Below, piece after piece: positions 7,095 to 16,187 of a stretch of DNA of 51,252 bases. Position 1 is the stretch's first letter, and the number at the start of each line of letters is the position of its first letter. Under the pieces are notes generated by a model that was given only the letters and a program-made list of their open reading frames with translations, was not told the origin of the DNA and did not search any database. This DNA comes from an uncultured bacterium (GTDB lineage Bacteria > Chloroflexota > Anaerolineae > J036 > Brachytrichaceae): the NCBI GenBank assembly GCA_903921365.1, contig CAIXPS010000533.1, positions 1 to 51,252 of the forward strand, in the 5' to 3' direction. The translations under genes and the position numbers were made by a program.

Positions 7095-8174
7095 ATGAAC
7101 AGCAGAGAACGCGTCGTTACCGCATTGCGACACAAACCAACTGACCGCGTGCCGTTTGACTTTGCACTCGGTTTCTCTCCCTATCAACTCGCGCAGTTTA
7201 AGGCACACACTGGTCAGGAAGACCCCAATGACTACTTCGGCGCGGACGTGCGCGGCACAAGCATTGGGCCTACCCGCCTGAAGACGGATTACTCTCGCTA
7301 TATCGATCCTGCGTCGCTGCCTGCCCACGCCTACATCGATGAATGGGGGCAAGGACACATACCGACCGAAAGCAACGATCAATACCACTCGCACCTGGAA
7401 GGGTATGTGTATCCCATGTTAGGGCTGCATAGCGCCAAGGATGCATTGGATTACCCCCTACCGGATATCGAGGCAAAGTACCGCTACGATCAGGTTGCCC
7501 TTGATATTGCCAGGCACCACGAGCGCGGCCTTGCAGTAATGGCCGGCATGGCGTGCACGATCTTCGAAGTAGCCTGGTATATGCGCAGCATGGAACTGCT
7601 GCTGATGGACTTCGTTGATAACCAGGAGTTTGCCGAAGTGCTTCTGGATCGGATCACCGAAAAGCGCATCATCCAGGCGCAGCGGTACGCCGCACTGGCG
7701 CCAGACGTGATCATGTTCGGCGACGACGTGGCGACACAACGCGGCATGTTGATGAGCGTTGGTATGTGGCGCAAATGGCTGAAGGGACGACTTGCGCGCG
7801 TGATCGCCGCCGCGAGGCAAACCAATCCCGACGTCATCATTTTCTATCACAGCGATGGCGACGCCACTGCAATCGTGCCAGACCTGATCGAGATTGGCGT
7901 CGATGTCTTGAACCCGATACAGCCAGAATGCATGGATTTATTCGCCCTGAAGCGCAAATATGGCGACCAGATTTCTTTCTGGGGCACGCTTGGAACGCAG
8001 TCAACACTGCCATTCGGCACGCCACAGGATGTCGCGCAGGATATTCAGGAGCGCTGCGAGATAGCAGCGGATAACGGTGGATTGTTGATCGCTCCCACCC
8101 ACATGGTCGAACCAGAAGTGCCCTGGGAGAACATCCTCGCGTTCGTTGAATCAGTCAAGAAGTTCCACAGGTAG
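7095..8174 (+). CDS. UroD/MtaA-like methyltransferase 1 (HxDG type)
   Basis: A 359-residue member of the uroporphyrinogen decarboxylase superfamily, the fold used by MtaA/MtbA/CmuA corrinoid methyltransferases. It opens with NSRERVVTALRHKPTDRVP, the standard MtaA-like N-terminus, and has IEIGVDVLNPIQPE near the C-terminus. At the site where MtaA has H-x-C-G it has His252-Ser-Asp254-Gly, and the second zinc Cys near the C-terminus is missing, so metal binding must differ. ATG 7095 is chosen over TTG 7071 because it begins the conserved region and has AGGA 9 nt upstream. HemE is unlikely because the PxWxMRQAGR motif is absent. The methyl substrate is unknown. Confidence 0.85.
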   Translation: MNSRERVVTALRHKPTDRVPFDFALGFSPYQLAQFKAHTGQEDPNDYFGADVRGTSIGPTRLKTDYSRYIDPASLPAHAYIDEWGQGHIPTESNDQYHSHLEGYVYPMLGLHSAKDALDYPLPDIEAKYRYDQVALDIARHHERGLAVMAGMACTIFEVAWYMRSMELLLMDFVDNQEFAEVLLDRITEKRIIQAQRYAALAPDVIMFGDDVATQRGMLMSVGMWRKWLKGRLARVIAAARQTNPDVIIFYHSDGDATAIVPDLIEIGVDVLNPIQPECMDLFALKRKYGDQISFWGTLGTQSTLPFGTPQDVAQDIQERCEIAADNGGLLIAPTHMVEPEVPWENILAFVESVKKFHR

Positions 8175-8180
8175 GTCCGC

Positions 8181-9257
8181 ATGAGCCACAAGCCACTAAC
8201 AACTCACGAACGTTTCACCCGCATGTTTGCGCATCAGGATGCTGATCGCATCCCCGTGCTGGATAGCCCGTGGGAAGCCACGATTGAACGCTGGCACAAC
8301 GAAGGAATGCCCGCGGATACGGACTTCTCCGATTATCTCGACCTGGACAAGATACAGGTCATCAGCGTGGACAGCAGCCCGCGCTATCCCGTGGAAACGA
8401 TCGAGCAAACGCCTGAGTATCGCGTCCACACGACCGCCTGGGGCGCAACACTCAAAGACTGGAGACACGCCGGCGGTGTTCCTCAGTTTCTGGATTTCGA
8501 GATTAAAAACCCCGACATCTGGTCGCAAGCCAAAGCGCGCATGACGCCATCGCGAGATCGCATCAACTGGAATCATCTGGCGCGCAACTACAGCCGCTGG
8601 CGCGCAAACGGCGATTGGATTCAGGGGCTGCTGTGGTTTGGCTTCGATGTCACACACTCGTGGACGCTCGGGACAGAACGCGTCCTCTATGCGCTGGTCG
8701 AGCAACCCGAATGGCTGGTGGATGTGTTCAACACGATGCTCGATGTAAACATCGCGCTTCTTGAGATGGTCTGGGACGAGGGCTACACGTTTGACAGCAT
8801 CATGTGGTATGACGACATGGGCTACAAACACAACCAGTTCTTCTCGCTGCGAACCTATCGCAACCTGCTCAAACCCGTCCACAAGCGCGCTGTTGACTGG
8901 GCGCACAGCAAAGGGATCAAAGCTCACCTTCATTCGTGCGGCGACATCCGTCCGTTCGTGCCTGAGCTTGTTGAGATCGGCGTCGATGCGCTGAACCCGC
9001 TTGAAGTCAAGGCGGGCATGGATCCAACATTGTTGAAACAACAATTTGGCAAGGATCTGGTATTCCATGGCGGGATTAACGCGGTGCTCTATAACGATAT
9101 GGAGGCGCTCGAAGCCGAGATGCGCCGGGTGATCCCAATCATGAAACAACAGGGTGGGTACATTTTCTCGTCTGATCACTCTGTGCCGTCGAGTGTCAGT
9201 CTTGCAGACTTCAAGCAAATCATTCGCCTGGCCAAGGAATTAGGCGCCTATGAATAG
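8181..9257 (+). CDS. UroD/MtaA-like methyltransferase 2 (HxCG type)
   Basis: A 358-residue UroD-superfamily protein starting 6 nt after the previous one. The metal-site motif is His251-Ser-Cys253-Gly (LHSCGDIRPFVPELVEIGVDALNPLEVK), as in authentic cobalamin methyltransferases. The usual second Cys near the C-terminus is replaced by a SSDHSVP segment, so a third ligand could be Asp or His. The long WYDDMGYKHN segment before it matches relatives often annotated uroporphyrinogen-III decarboxylase-like. It overlaps the next gene by 8 nt and is therefore translationally coupled. The substrate cannot be named. Confidence 0.85.
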   Translation: MSHKPLTTHERFTRMFAHQDADRIPVLDSPWEATIERWHNEGMPADTDFSDYLDLDKIQVISVDSSPRYPVETIEQTPEYRVHTTAWGATLKDWRHAGGVPQFLDFEIKNPDIWSQAKARMTPSRDRINWNHLARNYSRWRANGDWIQGLLWFGFDVTHSWTLGTERVLYALVEQPEWLVDVFNTMLDVNIALLEMVWDEGYTFDSIMWYDDMGYKHNQFFSLRTYRNLLKPVHKRAVDWAHSKGIKAHLHSCGDIRPFVPELVEIGVDALNPLEVKAGMDPTLLKQQFGKDLVFHGGINAVLYNDMEALEAEMRRVIPIMKQQGGYIFSSDHSVPSSVSLADFKQIIRLAKELGAYE

Positions 9258-10257
9258 TCGTGAGCGCGCGCGGGCAATGCTGGACGGCGAACCAGTGGAT
9301 CATCTCCCGAATATGGCGATCACCATGATGTTTGCTGCCGACCAGATTGGGGCGCCCTATTACGACTACGCGACCGACTACCGCGTGCTGGTTGATGGTC
9401 AACTTGCGACATCGGAGCGTTTTGGAATCGACCATGTCAGCGTGATCTCAGATCCAGCGATCGAGGCGGCGGACTGCGGCGCAACGGTCAAGTTTTATCC
9501 AAATCAGCCGCCTGCGATTGACGAGACTGCCGCCCTATTGCTTGATAAGTCGCGTCTGAATGCACTGCAAACACACCCCATGGGTCTTGGCGCGCGCATG
9601 ACTAACCGTGTCGAGGGCGTCGCACTACTCAAGGAACGAACCCATGGCGATCGGTGGGTTGAGGGTTGGGTTGAGGGCCCCTGCGCCGAAGCCTCAGACC
9701 TGCGCGGCATCAACAACCTGATGCTCGACTTTACGGATGATCCAGAGTTTGTTGCCGATCTGTTCGGGTTTGTGATCGGGATGGAACTCGAATTTGCGAA
9801 GGCGCAGATACAGGCCGGCGCAGATATTATCGGGATCGGCGACGCGGCGGCGTCGCTGGTTGGGCCGCGCATCTACAAACAGATGGTGCTCCCTTATGAA
9901 AAACGCCTTGTGGATGGCATCCATGCGCTGGGAGGACGCGTCCGCCTGCACATTTGCGGAAACACGCGCCAGATACTGGATGGCATTGCTCAACTGGGTT
10001 GCGACATGGTCGACCTGGATTATTTCACCCCTGTTGGTGAAGGACGCCAGCGGTTAGGGCCAAACCAGGTAATCCTCGGCAACATCGACCCGGTGCGGGC
10101 GCTTCGCGACGGCACACCAGAGTCGGTATATCAGGCGATCGCAAACTGCCACTCACAGGCTGGCAATCGCTATATCGTTGGCGCCGGCTGCGAAGTGCCG
10201 CGCGACACTCCGCCGGCCAACCTGCTCGCATTGGCGCATTATGCCGAAGCGCATTAA
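9250..10257 (+). CDS. MtaA/MtbA-like cobalamin methyltransferase 3
   Basis: A 335-residue protein, the most MtaA/MtbA-like of the set. It has the full zinc motif: His234-Ile-Cys236-Gly and, 78 residues later, Cys314 in GAGCEVPRDTP. The N-terminus (NSRERARAMLDGEPVDHLP) and GADIIGIGDAAASLVGP also fit MtaA-type methyltransferases, which move a methyl group between corrinoid protein and a thiol such as coenzyme M. Bacteria generally lack coenzyme M, so its partner here may be homocysteine, another thiol or a methylated substrate. It overlaps the preceding gene by 8 nt; the activase gene follows after 45 nt. Confidence 0.9.
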   Translation: MNSRERARAMLDGEPVDHLPNMAITMMFAADQIGAPYYDYATDYRVLVDGQLATSERFGIDHVSVISDPAIEAADCGATVKFYPNQPPAIDETAALLLDKSRLNALQTHPMGLGARMTNRVEGVALLKERTHGDRWVEGWVEGPCAEASDLRGINNLMLDFTDDPEFVADLFGFVIGMELEFAKAQIQAGADIIGIGDAAASLVGPRIYKQMVLPYEKRLVDGIHALGGRVRLHICGNTRQILDGIAQLGCDMVDLDYFTPVGEGRQRLGPNQVILGNIDPVRALRDGTPESVYQAIANCHSQAGNRYIVGAGCEVPRDTPPANLLALAHYAEAH

Positions 10258-10273
10258 CATCAGTGATCACATT

Positions 10274-10295
10274 AGTGTTTTGAATCCTTCCGGAC
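10274..10295 (+). repeat. Dispersed 21-bp element copy
   Basis: An intergenic copy (core TTTTGAATCCTTCCGGAC) of the dispersed 21-bp element, ending 8 nt before the GTG start of the corrinoid activase gene. Confidence 0.55.
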
Positions 10296-10302
10296 TGAGG
10301 TT

Positions 10303-11847
10303 GTGACAGTGACCGAAGCACAAAAACGAAAAATTGTATTAAAGCCGACAAACGTTGAGTTGATCGCCGATGCCGGGACGCCTTTGCGCGACCTTCTGTT
10401 TGAGCAGGGGGTTGAATTCCCCTGTGGCGGGCACGGGCGGTGTAGAGGGTGTAAGGTGCGCGTTCTCGAAGGCAAAGTCGCGGTGAACGAGGCGCAACTA
10501 CATCATTTAAAACCACAGGAAATCGAGAACGGCTGGCGGCTGGCTTGCCAGTGCACACTTGATGACAACCTGGTCATCGAATTGCGCCAATGGGATGCGG
10601 CCATCCTCAGCAATGATACGGCTTTCGAGTTCTCCCCGCGCCCCGGGCTCGGCGTCGCTGTGGACCTCGGCACCACCACGCTCGTGGCTCAACTGCTTGA
10701 CCTGAGCACCAGCCATGTGCTGGCAGTGCGGACGGCGCTCAATGGTCAGGCGCGTTATGGGGCCGATGTAATGAGCCGCGTGGGCTTCTCCGTCGCGGAA
10801 AAAGGCCAGAAGAAACTTGAGGAGATCATCCGCTCGCAGATCGGCAAGCTGATCAACGACCTGATTTTCGCGGCACAAGTCAATGCGGCAGAGATTGTCG
10901 ATGTCGCCATTGTGGGCAACACGGTCATGTATCACATCTTTTGTGGCATCGACCTCGAACCGATGTCGCACTATCCATTTGTGCCCGTCCAGGATGGGAT
11001 GCAGGTTTTCAATGCCGCCGATCTGGGCTGGTCGATCAACCCGCAAGCGGTTGTGCATTTCCTGCCATGCCTGGGCAGCTTCGTCGGCAGCGACATCACC
11101 GCTGGCGTCGTTGCGACGGGAATACATGAGAGCGCGGAACTCGTCGGGCTGGTCGACCTCGGAACGAATGGCGAAATCGTCATCGGCAATCGCGATCGCA
11201 TGCTGTGCACCTCGACCGCAGCCGGCCCCGCGTTCGAAGGCGCCCGCATCTCGATGGGCATGCGCGCATCGACCGGCGCAATCTCCGAAGTGTTCCTTCA
11301 GGACGGCGCCGTGCAATGTCGCGTCCTTGGCAACACCGAGCCTCGGGGAATCTGTGGAAGCGGGCTCGTGGACGCCGTCGCCGTCGGCCTTGATATGGGC
11401 ACGATCCGGATGACGGGTCGCCTGAATGCCGATGACAAATCAAGCAGCGGCGAAAGGGCCTGGATGTTGTGCGCGCCTGTCGCACTTTCACAAACGGATA
11501 TTCGTGAACTTCAACTGGCGAAAGGGGCGATTGCGGCCGGCATCCACCTGCTGCTGCAGCAATGGGGCGCAACCGAAAACGACCTGACCAAGCTTTATCT
11601 GGCGGGCGCCTTCGGGAACTACATCAGTCGCAACAGCGCCAAGCGGATCGGCTTGCTCAAGTTCCCGCTGGAAATAGTACAGGCTGCGGGGAACACGGCG
11701 CTTTTGGGAGCCAAGCTCGGTCTGTTCATCAACGATGAATCCATCTATGCGCGGATTCGCTCCAAAATGACGCATGTCGGATTAAATGAGGACCCGAACT
11801 TCCAGGATGCGTTTGTCGACGAAATGACCTTCCCGGAACCCGATTAG
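10303..11847 (+). CDS. Corrinoid activation protein (2Fe-2S + ASKHA)
   Basis: A 514-residue reductive activase of the RACo/RamA-like DUF4445 family. The N-terminal ferredoxin domain (residues about 10-100) carries Cys41, Cys47, Cys50 and Cys82 or Cys84, arranged C-x5-C-x2-C...C for a plant-type [2Fe-2S] cluster. The rest is the ASKHA ATPase: AVDLGTTTLVAQLLDL, then VGNTVMYHIFCG, VDLGTNGEIVIGN and YLAGAFGNYI. Known members use ATP to drive the uphill reduction of accidentally oxidised Co(II) corrinoid to Co(I), restoring methyl-transfer activity. The start is GTG 10303. Its place among the UroD-like genes is strong evidence that the island is a working corrinoid system rather than haem synthesis. 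Confidence 0.93.
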   Translation: MTVTEAQKRKIVLKPTNVELIADAGTPLRDLLFEQGVEFPCGGHGRCRGCKVRVLEGKVAVNEAQLHHLKPQEIENGWRLACQCTLDDNLVIELRQWDAAILSNDTAFEFSPRPGLGVAVDLGTTTLVAQLLDLSTSHVLAVRTALNGQARYGADVMSRVGFSVAEKGQKKLEEIIRSQIGKLINDLIFAAQVNAAEIVDVAIVGNTVMYHIFCGIDLEPMSHYPFVPVQDGMQVFNAADLGWSINPQAVVHFLPCLGSFVGSDITAGVVATGIHESAELVGLVDLGTNGEIVIGNRDRMLCTSTAAGPAFEGARISMGMRASTGAISEVFLQDGAVQCRVLGNTEPRGICGSGLVDAVAVGLDMGTIRMTGRLNADDKSSSGERAWMLCAPVALSQTDIRELQLAKGAIAAGIHLLLQQWGATENDLTKLYLAGAFGNYISRNSAKRIGLLKFPLEIVQAAGNTALLGAKLGLFINDESIYARIRSKMTHVGLNEDPNFQDAFVDEMTFPEPD

Positions 11848-11858
11848 AGATAAAAACA

Positions 11859-12992
11859 ATGAGCCGTCCAACTGATCATCGCAATCTCGACCTGTGGAAT
11901 CTCAATCTTGATGTGTGCTACGGGCGCGCCAATGGAAAGGTAATCTGGCAGCCGCGCATCCTGGCGTGGTTCACCGATCGGTATTTCAGCAACACGCCCC
12001 TGCCGGACCGGTATAACGGAATGACCGAACCGGAGATATACCGTGACCTGGGGTGCTCCAACCGGCTGTACTTTTACAACGACTGCTTCCGGGCGGTAGA
12101 TCCGCCGAGCGTCAAACGCATGGATGTGCCAAGTGGAACTGACCACATTACCCATGTCATCGAAACGCCCAAAGGCACGCTGACTGAAGAAGTGCGCGTC
12201 ACCCCGAACAGTTGGTATCGCATTGAGGAAAAACGTTGGATCGAATCGCCCGAGGAGATGCGCATCTTCACATGGCTGCTCGACAATTCCACATGGGAGT
12301 GGAATCAACGCACTTATGACCACATGCTCACGGAATGGGGGCGACTGGGCGCTCCGACTATGTTCATGCCGCGCGTGAATGTGCAGGATCTGTACATCAA
12401 CACGATGGGAGTTGAACGCGGCGTCTACGCGATTTACGAATGGGGTAGCGTCATCGACGACTACTTCCGAGCGCTCCACGGCAACCATATGCGCATGATC
12501 GATGTCCTTAATGCCTCGCCCATCATGCTGATCAACTTTGGCGACAACATTCACTGTTCCACTTTATCGCCAAAGCTATACGAAGAGTTTGTGCTGCCTG
12601 CGTATATCGAGCGAACGTCAAAGCTGCACCAGGCGGGCAAGTGGGTGTTCTCACACTGGGATGGGAACGTTCGCGCGCTTCTGCCCTATGCGCGCATTTC
12701 CGGGTTAGACGGCATCGAGGCGATCACACCCCAACCCCAGGGCGATGTCACGCTCGAAGAAGTGAAGGACGCTCTTGGCGATCAGATCTATCTGCTGGAT
12801 GGCATTCCGGCTATTTACTTCGACACGACATTCAGCGAGGAAGTGCTCGCTGAATGCACCGAGAAAGTGATCAAGTTATTTGCCCCGCGCCTGGTTCTCG
12901 GCGTCTCAGATGAAATGTCATCACAGGGCGAAATCGAACGCATCAGGCTTGTAGGGGAAATTGTCGACAACTACAACGCATCATTACCCTGA
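11859..12992 (+). CDS. UroD-like methyltransferase 4 (HxDG type)
   Basis: A 377-residue UroD-superfamily protein, more divergent at its N-terminus (NLDLWNLNLDVCYGRANGKVI) than its neighbours. The metal-site equivalent is His266-Trp-Asp268-Gly (FSHWDGN), and no C-terminal zinc Cys is seen where MtaA has one (GVSDEMSSQGE instead). The long WNQRTYDHMLTEWGRLGAP segment is typical of uncharacterised UroD-like proteins of soil and gut bacteria. It lies 11 nt after the activase gene and 38 nt before the next paralogue. Its role as a substrate-specific methyltransferase is inferred from fold and operon. Confidence 0.8.
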   Translation: MSRPTDHRNLDLWNLNLDVCYGRANGKVIWQPRILAWFTDRYFSNTPLPDRYNGMTEPEIYRDLGCSNRLYFYNDCFRAVDPPSVKRMDVPSGTDHITHVIETPKGTLTEEVRVTPNSWYRIEEKRWIESPEEMRIFTWLLDNSTWEWNQRTYDHMLTEWGRLGAPTMFMPRVNVQDLYINTMGVERGVYAIYEWGSVIDDYFRALHGNHMRMIDVLNASPIMLINFGDNIHCSTLSPKLYEEFVLPAYIERTSKLHQAGKWVFSHWDGNVRALLPYARISGLDGIEAITPQPQGDVTLEEVKDALGDQIYLLDGIPAIYFDTTFSEEVLAECTEKVIKLFAPRLVLGVSDEMSSQGEIERIRLVGEIVDNYNASLP

Positions 12993-13030
12993 AACACGCA
13001 GGCACATCTCTAATCCGACAGGAAACCCAT

Positions 13031-14047
13031 ATGGCATCAACTTCACGCGAACTGATTTACCAGACACTCAATTTCCAGAATCCGGCGCGCGCGCCACGCG
13101 ACCTGTGGGTGCTCCCACTCGCCATGTGGACATACCCGGCCGAATACCGCGCCCTGCTGGAAAGATACCCCAGCGATATCGGCGGGCCAAACGGATATGA
13201 GACGGAACGCGCTATCACCACAGGCGACCAGTACGGCATCGGCGAATTCACCGATGAATGGGGCTGCAAGTTCACGAATATCCAGGCAGGCGTTATCGGC
13301 GAAGTGAAGGACGCGCCAATCAAGAACTGGGACACGGACATCCCAAACGTCCATTTTCCACGCGAATGGCTTACGATGCAACCCACCCCTGTTAACGCGG
13401 AGTGCGGCGCGTCGGACAAATTCATGCTTGCCGGAGCATGCCCACGACCCTTCGAGCAACTCCAGTTTTTGAGGGGCACAGTAGATCTATACATGGATTT
13501 GCTTGATCCGCCCGCCTCGATGCTGGCATTCATGCAGGAGATGCACCACTTCTACACCGACTTACTGGTGGCATGGGCAAAGACCGATGTGGATGGGCTG
13601 AAGTTTATGGATGACTGGGGATCGCAACGCATCCTGCTCATCAAGCCAGCGTTATGGCGCGAATACTTCAAGCCAATGTATGCGGAGTACGCGCAGATTG
13701 CGCATAGCTATGGAAAAAAGCTGTTCATGCATTCGGATGGCCATATCCTCGATATCTACCCGGATCTCGTGGAGATCGGCGTAGATGCGGTGAACTCGCA
13801 GGTGTTCTGCATGGGGACTAAGAACCTCGAACCCTTTGCGGGCAAAATCACCTTCTGGGGTGAGATTGACAGGCAGAATCTGCTGCCTTCCGGGACGACG
13901 GTCGACATCGACAACGCCGTTCGCGATGTCTATAAACGGCTGTGGCGCAACGGCGGGTGTTTTGCACAATGTGAATTCGGCGCCGGCGCCAGGCCAGAAA
14001 ACGTGAAACAGGTGTTTGCAAGCTGGGATGAGGTGACAAAACAATGA
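13031..14047 (+). CDS. UroD-like methyltransferase 5 (HxDG type)
   Basis: A 338-residue UroD-superfamily protein. The metal-site motif is His234-Ser-Asp236-Gly (FMHSDGH) in the usual context DLVEIGVDAVNSQ. Close to the C-terminus AQCEFGAGARPENV contains a Cys that could supply the second thiolate. An ACAGGAAA ribosome-binding site precedes ATG 13031. Its last codons overlap the next gene by 4 nt (ATGA). The N-terminal half (ASTSRELIYQTLNFQNPARAPRDLW) differs clearly from genes 1-4, so it is not a recent duplicate. Confidence 0.82.
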   Translation: MASTSRELIYQTLNFQNPARAPRDLWVLPLAMWTYPAEYRALLERYPSDIGGPNGYETERAITTGDQYGIGEFTDEWGCKFTNIQAGVIGEVKDAPIKNWDTDIPNVHFPREWLTMQPTPVNAECGASDKFMLAGACPRPFEQLQFLRGTVDLYMDLLDPPASMLAFMQEMHHFYTDLLVAWAKTDVDGLKFMDDWGSQRILLIKPALWREYFKPMYAEYAQIAHSYGKKLFMHSDGHILDIYPDLVEIGVDAVNSQVFCMGTKNLEPFAGKITFWGEIDRQNLLPSGTTVDIDNAVRDVYKRLWRNGGCFAQCEFGAGARPENVKQVFASWDEVTKQ

Positions 14048-15000
14048 CGCCACGCGAACAATTTATCAATGCTTTGGAACGTCAAACGCCCTCTGGGCGT
14101 GTGCCGCATTTTGAACTCGTCTTCTTTCTGACGATGGAAGCTTTTGGCAAGGTGCACCCCTCGCATCGCTACTACGCACAATGGGATCAGATGGAGGAAA
14201 AGGAGCGCCGTCTACACCGCGAGGATATGGCAGACCTGTATATCAAGACCGCCGAACGTTTCGAGCACAGTGCGATCTTCATCCACGACAATCCCGGCAC
14301 GCCTGAAGAGTGCCTGAAGATTGTCGACGCCATCCGCGAGAAGAGCGGCGACAAATACTTCCTGATGCGCCATGGCGACGCCACCTTCAGCATCCCGGAC
14401 GGAATTGCGATGTATGACTTCTCATACCGCATCGCCGATGAACCCGAGAAACTGCACGCTGAGGCGGCAAAGATGGTTGACGATGCGGTGCAGCGCGCAG
14501 AAGCGATGGCAAAGCACGGCGGGCTGGATGGATTCGCGCTATGCGCCGATTACTGCCTGAACACGGGGCCATTCCTCAGCCCGAGACTTTTCAGCGAGTT
14601 TGTGACGCCCTATCTGGCGAAACTGATCAAGGCTTATCGCGACATGGGCTTCTACGTCATCAAACACACCGACGGCAACATCATGCCGATCATCGACCAG
14701 CTCGTGCAAACGCAGCCCCATGCCCTGCATTCGATTGATCCACAGGCCGGCGTTGACATTGCCTATGTCAAGAAAACCTATGGCGACCAGATCTGCATCA
14801 TCGGCAATGTGAACTGCGGTTTACTCGACACTGGCACAGAGGAACAAGTCACCGACAACGTGCGCTACGCCCTACGCAGCGGCATGCCGGGCGGTGGTTA
14901 TATCTTCTCGACAAGCAACTGCGTCTATACCGGAATGCGACTGTCGCGCTACGAGATGATGCTCGATATCTGGCGACGAGAGGGCAACTACCCCGCGTGA
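14044..15000 (+). CDS. UroD-like methyltransferase 6 (HxDG + Cys)
   Basis: A 318-residue UroD-superfamily protein, the shortest of the group. The metal site reads His208-Thr-Asp210-Gly (IKHTDGN), and the C-terminal FSTSNCVYTGM supplies Cys293, giving an H-x-D...C pattern intermediate between the classic and the HxDG forms. FDPR-type decarboxylase residues of HemE are absent. The gene is coupled to both neighbours by 4-nt overlaps (ATGA upstream, GTGA downstream). The substrate is unknown. Confidence 0.83.
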   Translation: MTPREQFINALERQTPSGRVPHFELVFFLTMEAFGKVHPSHRYYAQWDQMEEKERRLHREDMADLYIKTAERFEHSAIFIHDNPGTPEECLKIVDAIREKSGDKYFLMRHGDATFSIPDGIAMYDFSYRIADEPEKLHAEAAKMVDDAVQRAEAMAKHGGLDGFALCADYCLNTGPFLSPRLFSEFVTPYLAKLIKAYRDMGFYVIKHTDGNIMPIIDQLVQTQPHALHSIDPQAGVDIAYVKKTYGDQICIIGNVNCGLLDTGTEEQVTDNVRYALRSGMPGGGYIFSTSNCVYTGMRLSRYEMMLDIWRREGNYPA

Positions 15001-16172
15001 ATACGCCATTTGACTACGCGCGGCACAACGACGAAGTCAGGCAGGTATGGGACGCATACAACGCCGGAAAACCATTCCGCGCGCCGATCCAATTCAGCAT
15101 GAATGCCCGCATGATCCTGCAGAATCATGAGCTGAACACCTGGGGCTACACCTGGCAGCAATACTTCGAGAATCCCGATGTTCGCTGGACGGTCGAATTG
15201 GCTTTTCAGAAATGGGCAAGGTTGAATGTCGTTCAGGACAGTGAGATGGGGTTGCCCACAAAGGAGTGGGCCGGGATTGGCGTTTACTACCAGAATTGTG
15301 ATGAGGCCGCCTGGTTTGGATGCCCGTTCTACTTTCCTGCCAATGACATGCCGTTTATTGAGCCCATTCTCAAGCTCGAGGGCGACAAACACAAGTTATA
15401 CAACATGGCGATTCCCGATCCGCTACGGGGCGGCATCATGCAGCGCGCCATGGAGCATTACGAGTACCTTGATGACAAACGCAAGCGCGAGGACTTTGAA
15501 GGCATCCCGGTTGGAAAATCATGGGTGTTCGGCGGCGGCACCGATGGGCCACTGACGGTGGCCTGCAACCTTCGAGGCGCCAGCGAGATCGCGCAGGACT
15601 TCTACGAAGACCCGCAGTACGTGCATGATCTGTTTGGCTTTATCACCGACGCGGTCATCGCGCGCATCAAAGCAATCAGCGCGTTTAACGGCGCTTCCCT
15701 GCCCACGCCTGGCTGGTTCTTTGCCGATGACAGCATCGAACTGATATCCACGCCAATGTACAAGGAGTTCGTCCTGCCCTACCACCGCAAACTGCTCGCG
15801 GCATTTTCGCAGGGCGGGCCGAACGGCATTCACCTGTGCGGCAAGGTGCAGCGCCACCTCAGCTTCCTCAAGGACGAGCTTAACATCAAGACTTTTGATC
15901 TTGGCTTCCCCACCAATATGGGCAAGGCGCGCGAAGATCTCGGTGACGATGTAACGCTCATCGGCAACATCGCCCCTCACCTGTTGCACCTCGGCCCTGT
16001 TGAAAGCATCCGTGAACAGGTGAAAAAACTGTGTGCTTCAGGCGTCATGAAGGGCGGGAAGTTCATTCTGCACGACGGCAACAACTGCGCGCCGGGGACG
16101 TCCCTGGAACATTTCCAAGCGATGGTTGACGCCGGCAAAGCGCACGGGCGATATCCGCCGGCGGACATGTAA
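14997..16172 (+). CDS. UroD/MtaA-like methyltransferase 7 (HxC...C type)
   Basis: A 391-residue UroD-superfamily protein with a complete classic metal motif: His279-Leu-Cys281-Gly (GIHLCGKVQRHLSFLKDEL) and Cys364 in DGNNCAPGTSLEH. It begins with GTG overlapping the previous stop by 4 nt. The large N-terminal region (NTPFDYARHNDEVRQVWDAY) is shared with UroD-like proteins annotated only as hypothetical. It is the last methyltransferase homologue of the run and is followed 15 nt later by a gene of unknown family. Confidence 0.85.
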   Translation: MNTPFDYARHNDEVRQVWDAYNAGKPFRAPIQFSMNARMILQNHELNTWGYTWQQYFENPDVRWTVELAFQKWARLNVVQDSEMGLPTKEWAGIGVYYQNCDEAAWFGCPFYFPANDMPFIEPILKLEGDKHKLYNMAIPDPLRGGIMQRAMEHYEYLDDKRKREDFEGIPVGKSWVFGGGTDGPLTVACNLRGASEIAQDFYEDPQYVHDLFGFITDAVIARIKAISAFNGASLPTPGWFFADDSIELISTPMYKEFVLPYHRKLLAAFSQGGPNGIHLCGKVQRHLSFLKDELNIKTFDLGFPTNMGKAREDLGDDVTLIGNIAPHLLHLGPVESIREQVKKLCASGVMKGGKFILHDGNNCAPGTSLEHFQAMVDAGKAHGRYPPADM

Positions 16173-16187
16173 CTGTATATTTGAGCG

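Noticed and set aside
7095-16172. UroD-like genes as haem synthesis genes (HemE)
   Set aside because: None has the HemE PxWxMRQAGR signature. They are seven different copies next to corrinoid and activase genes, and no other haem gene is present.
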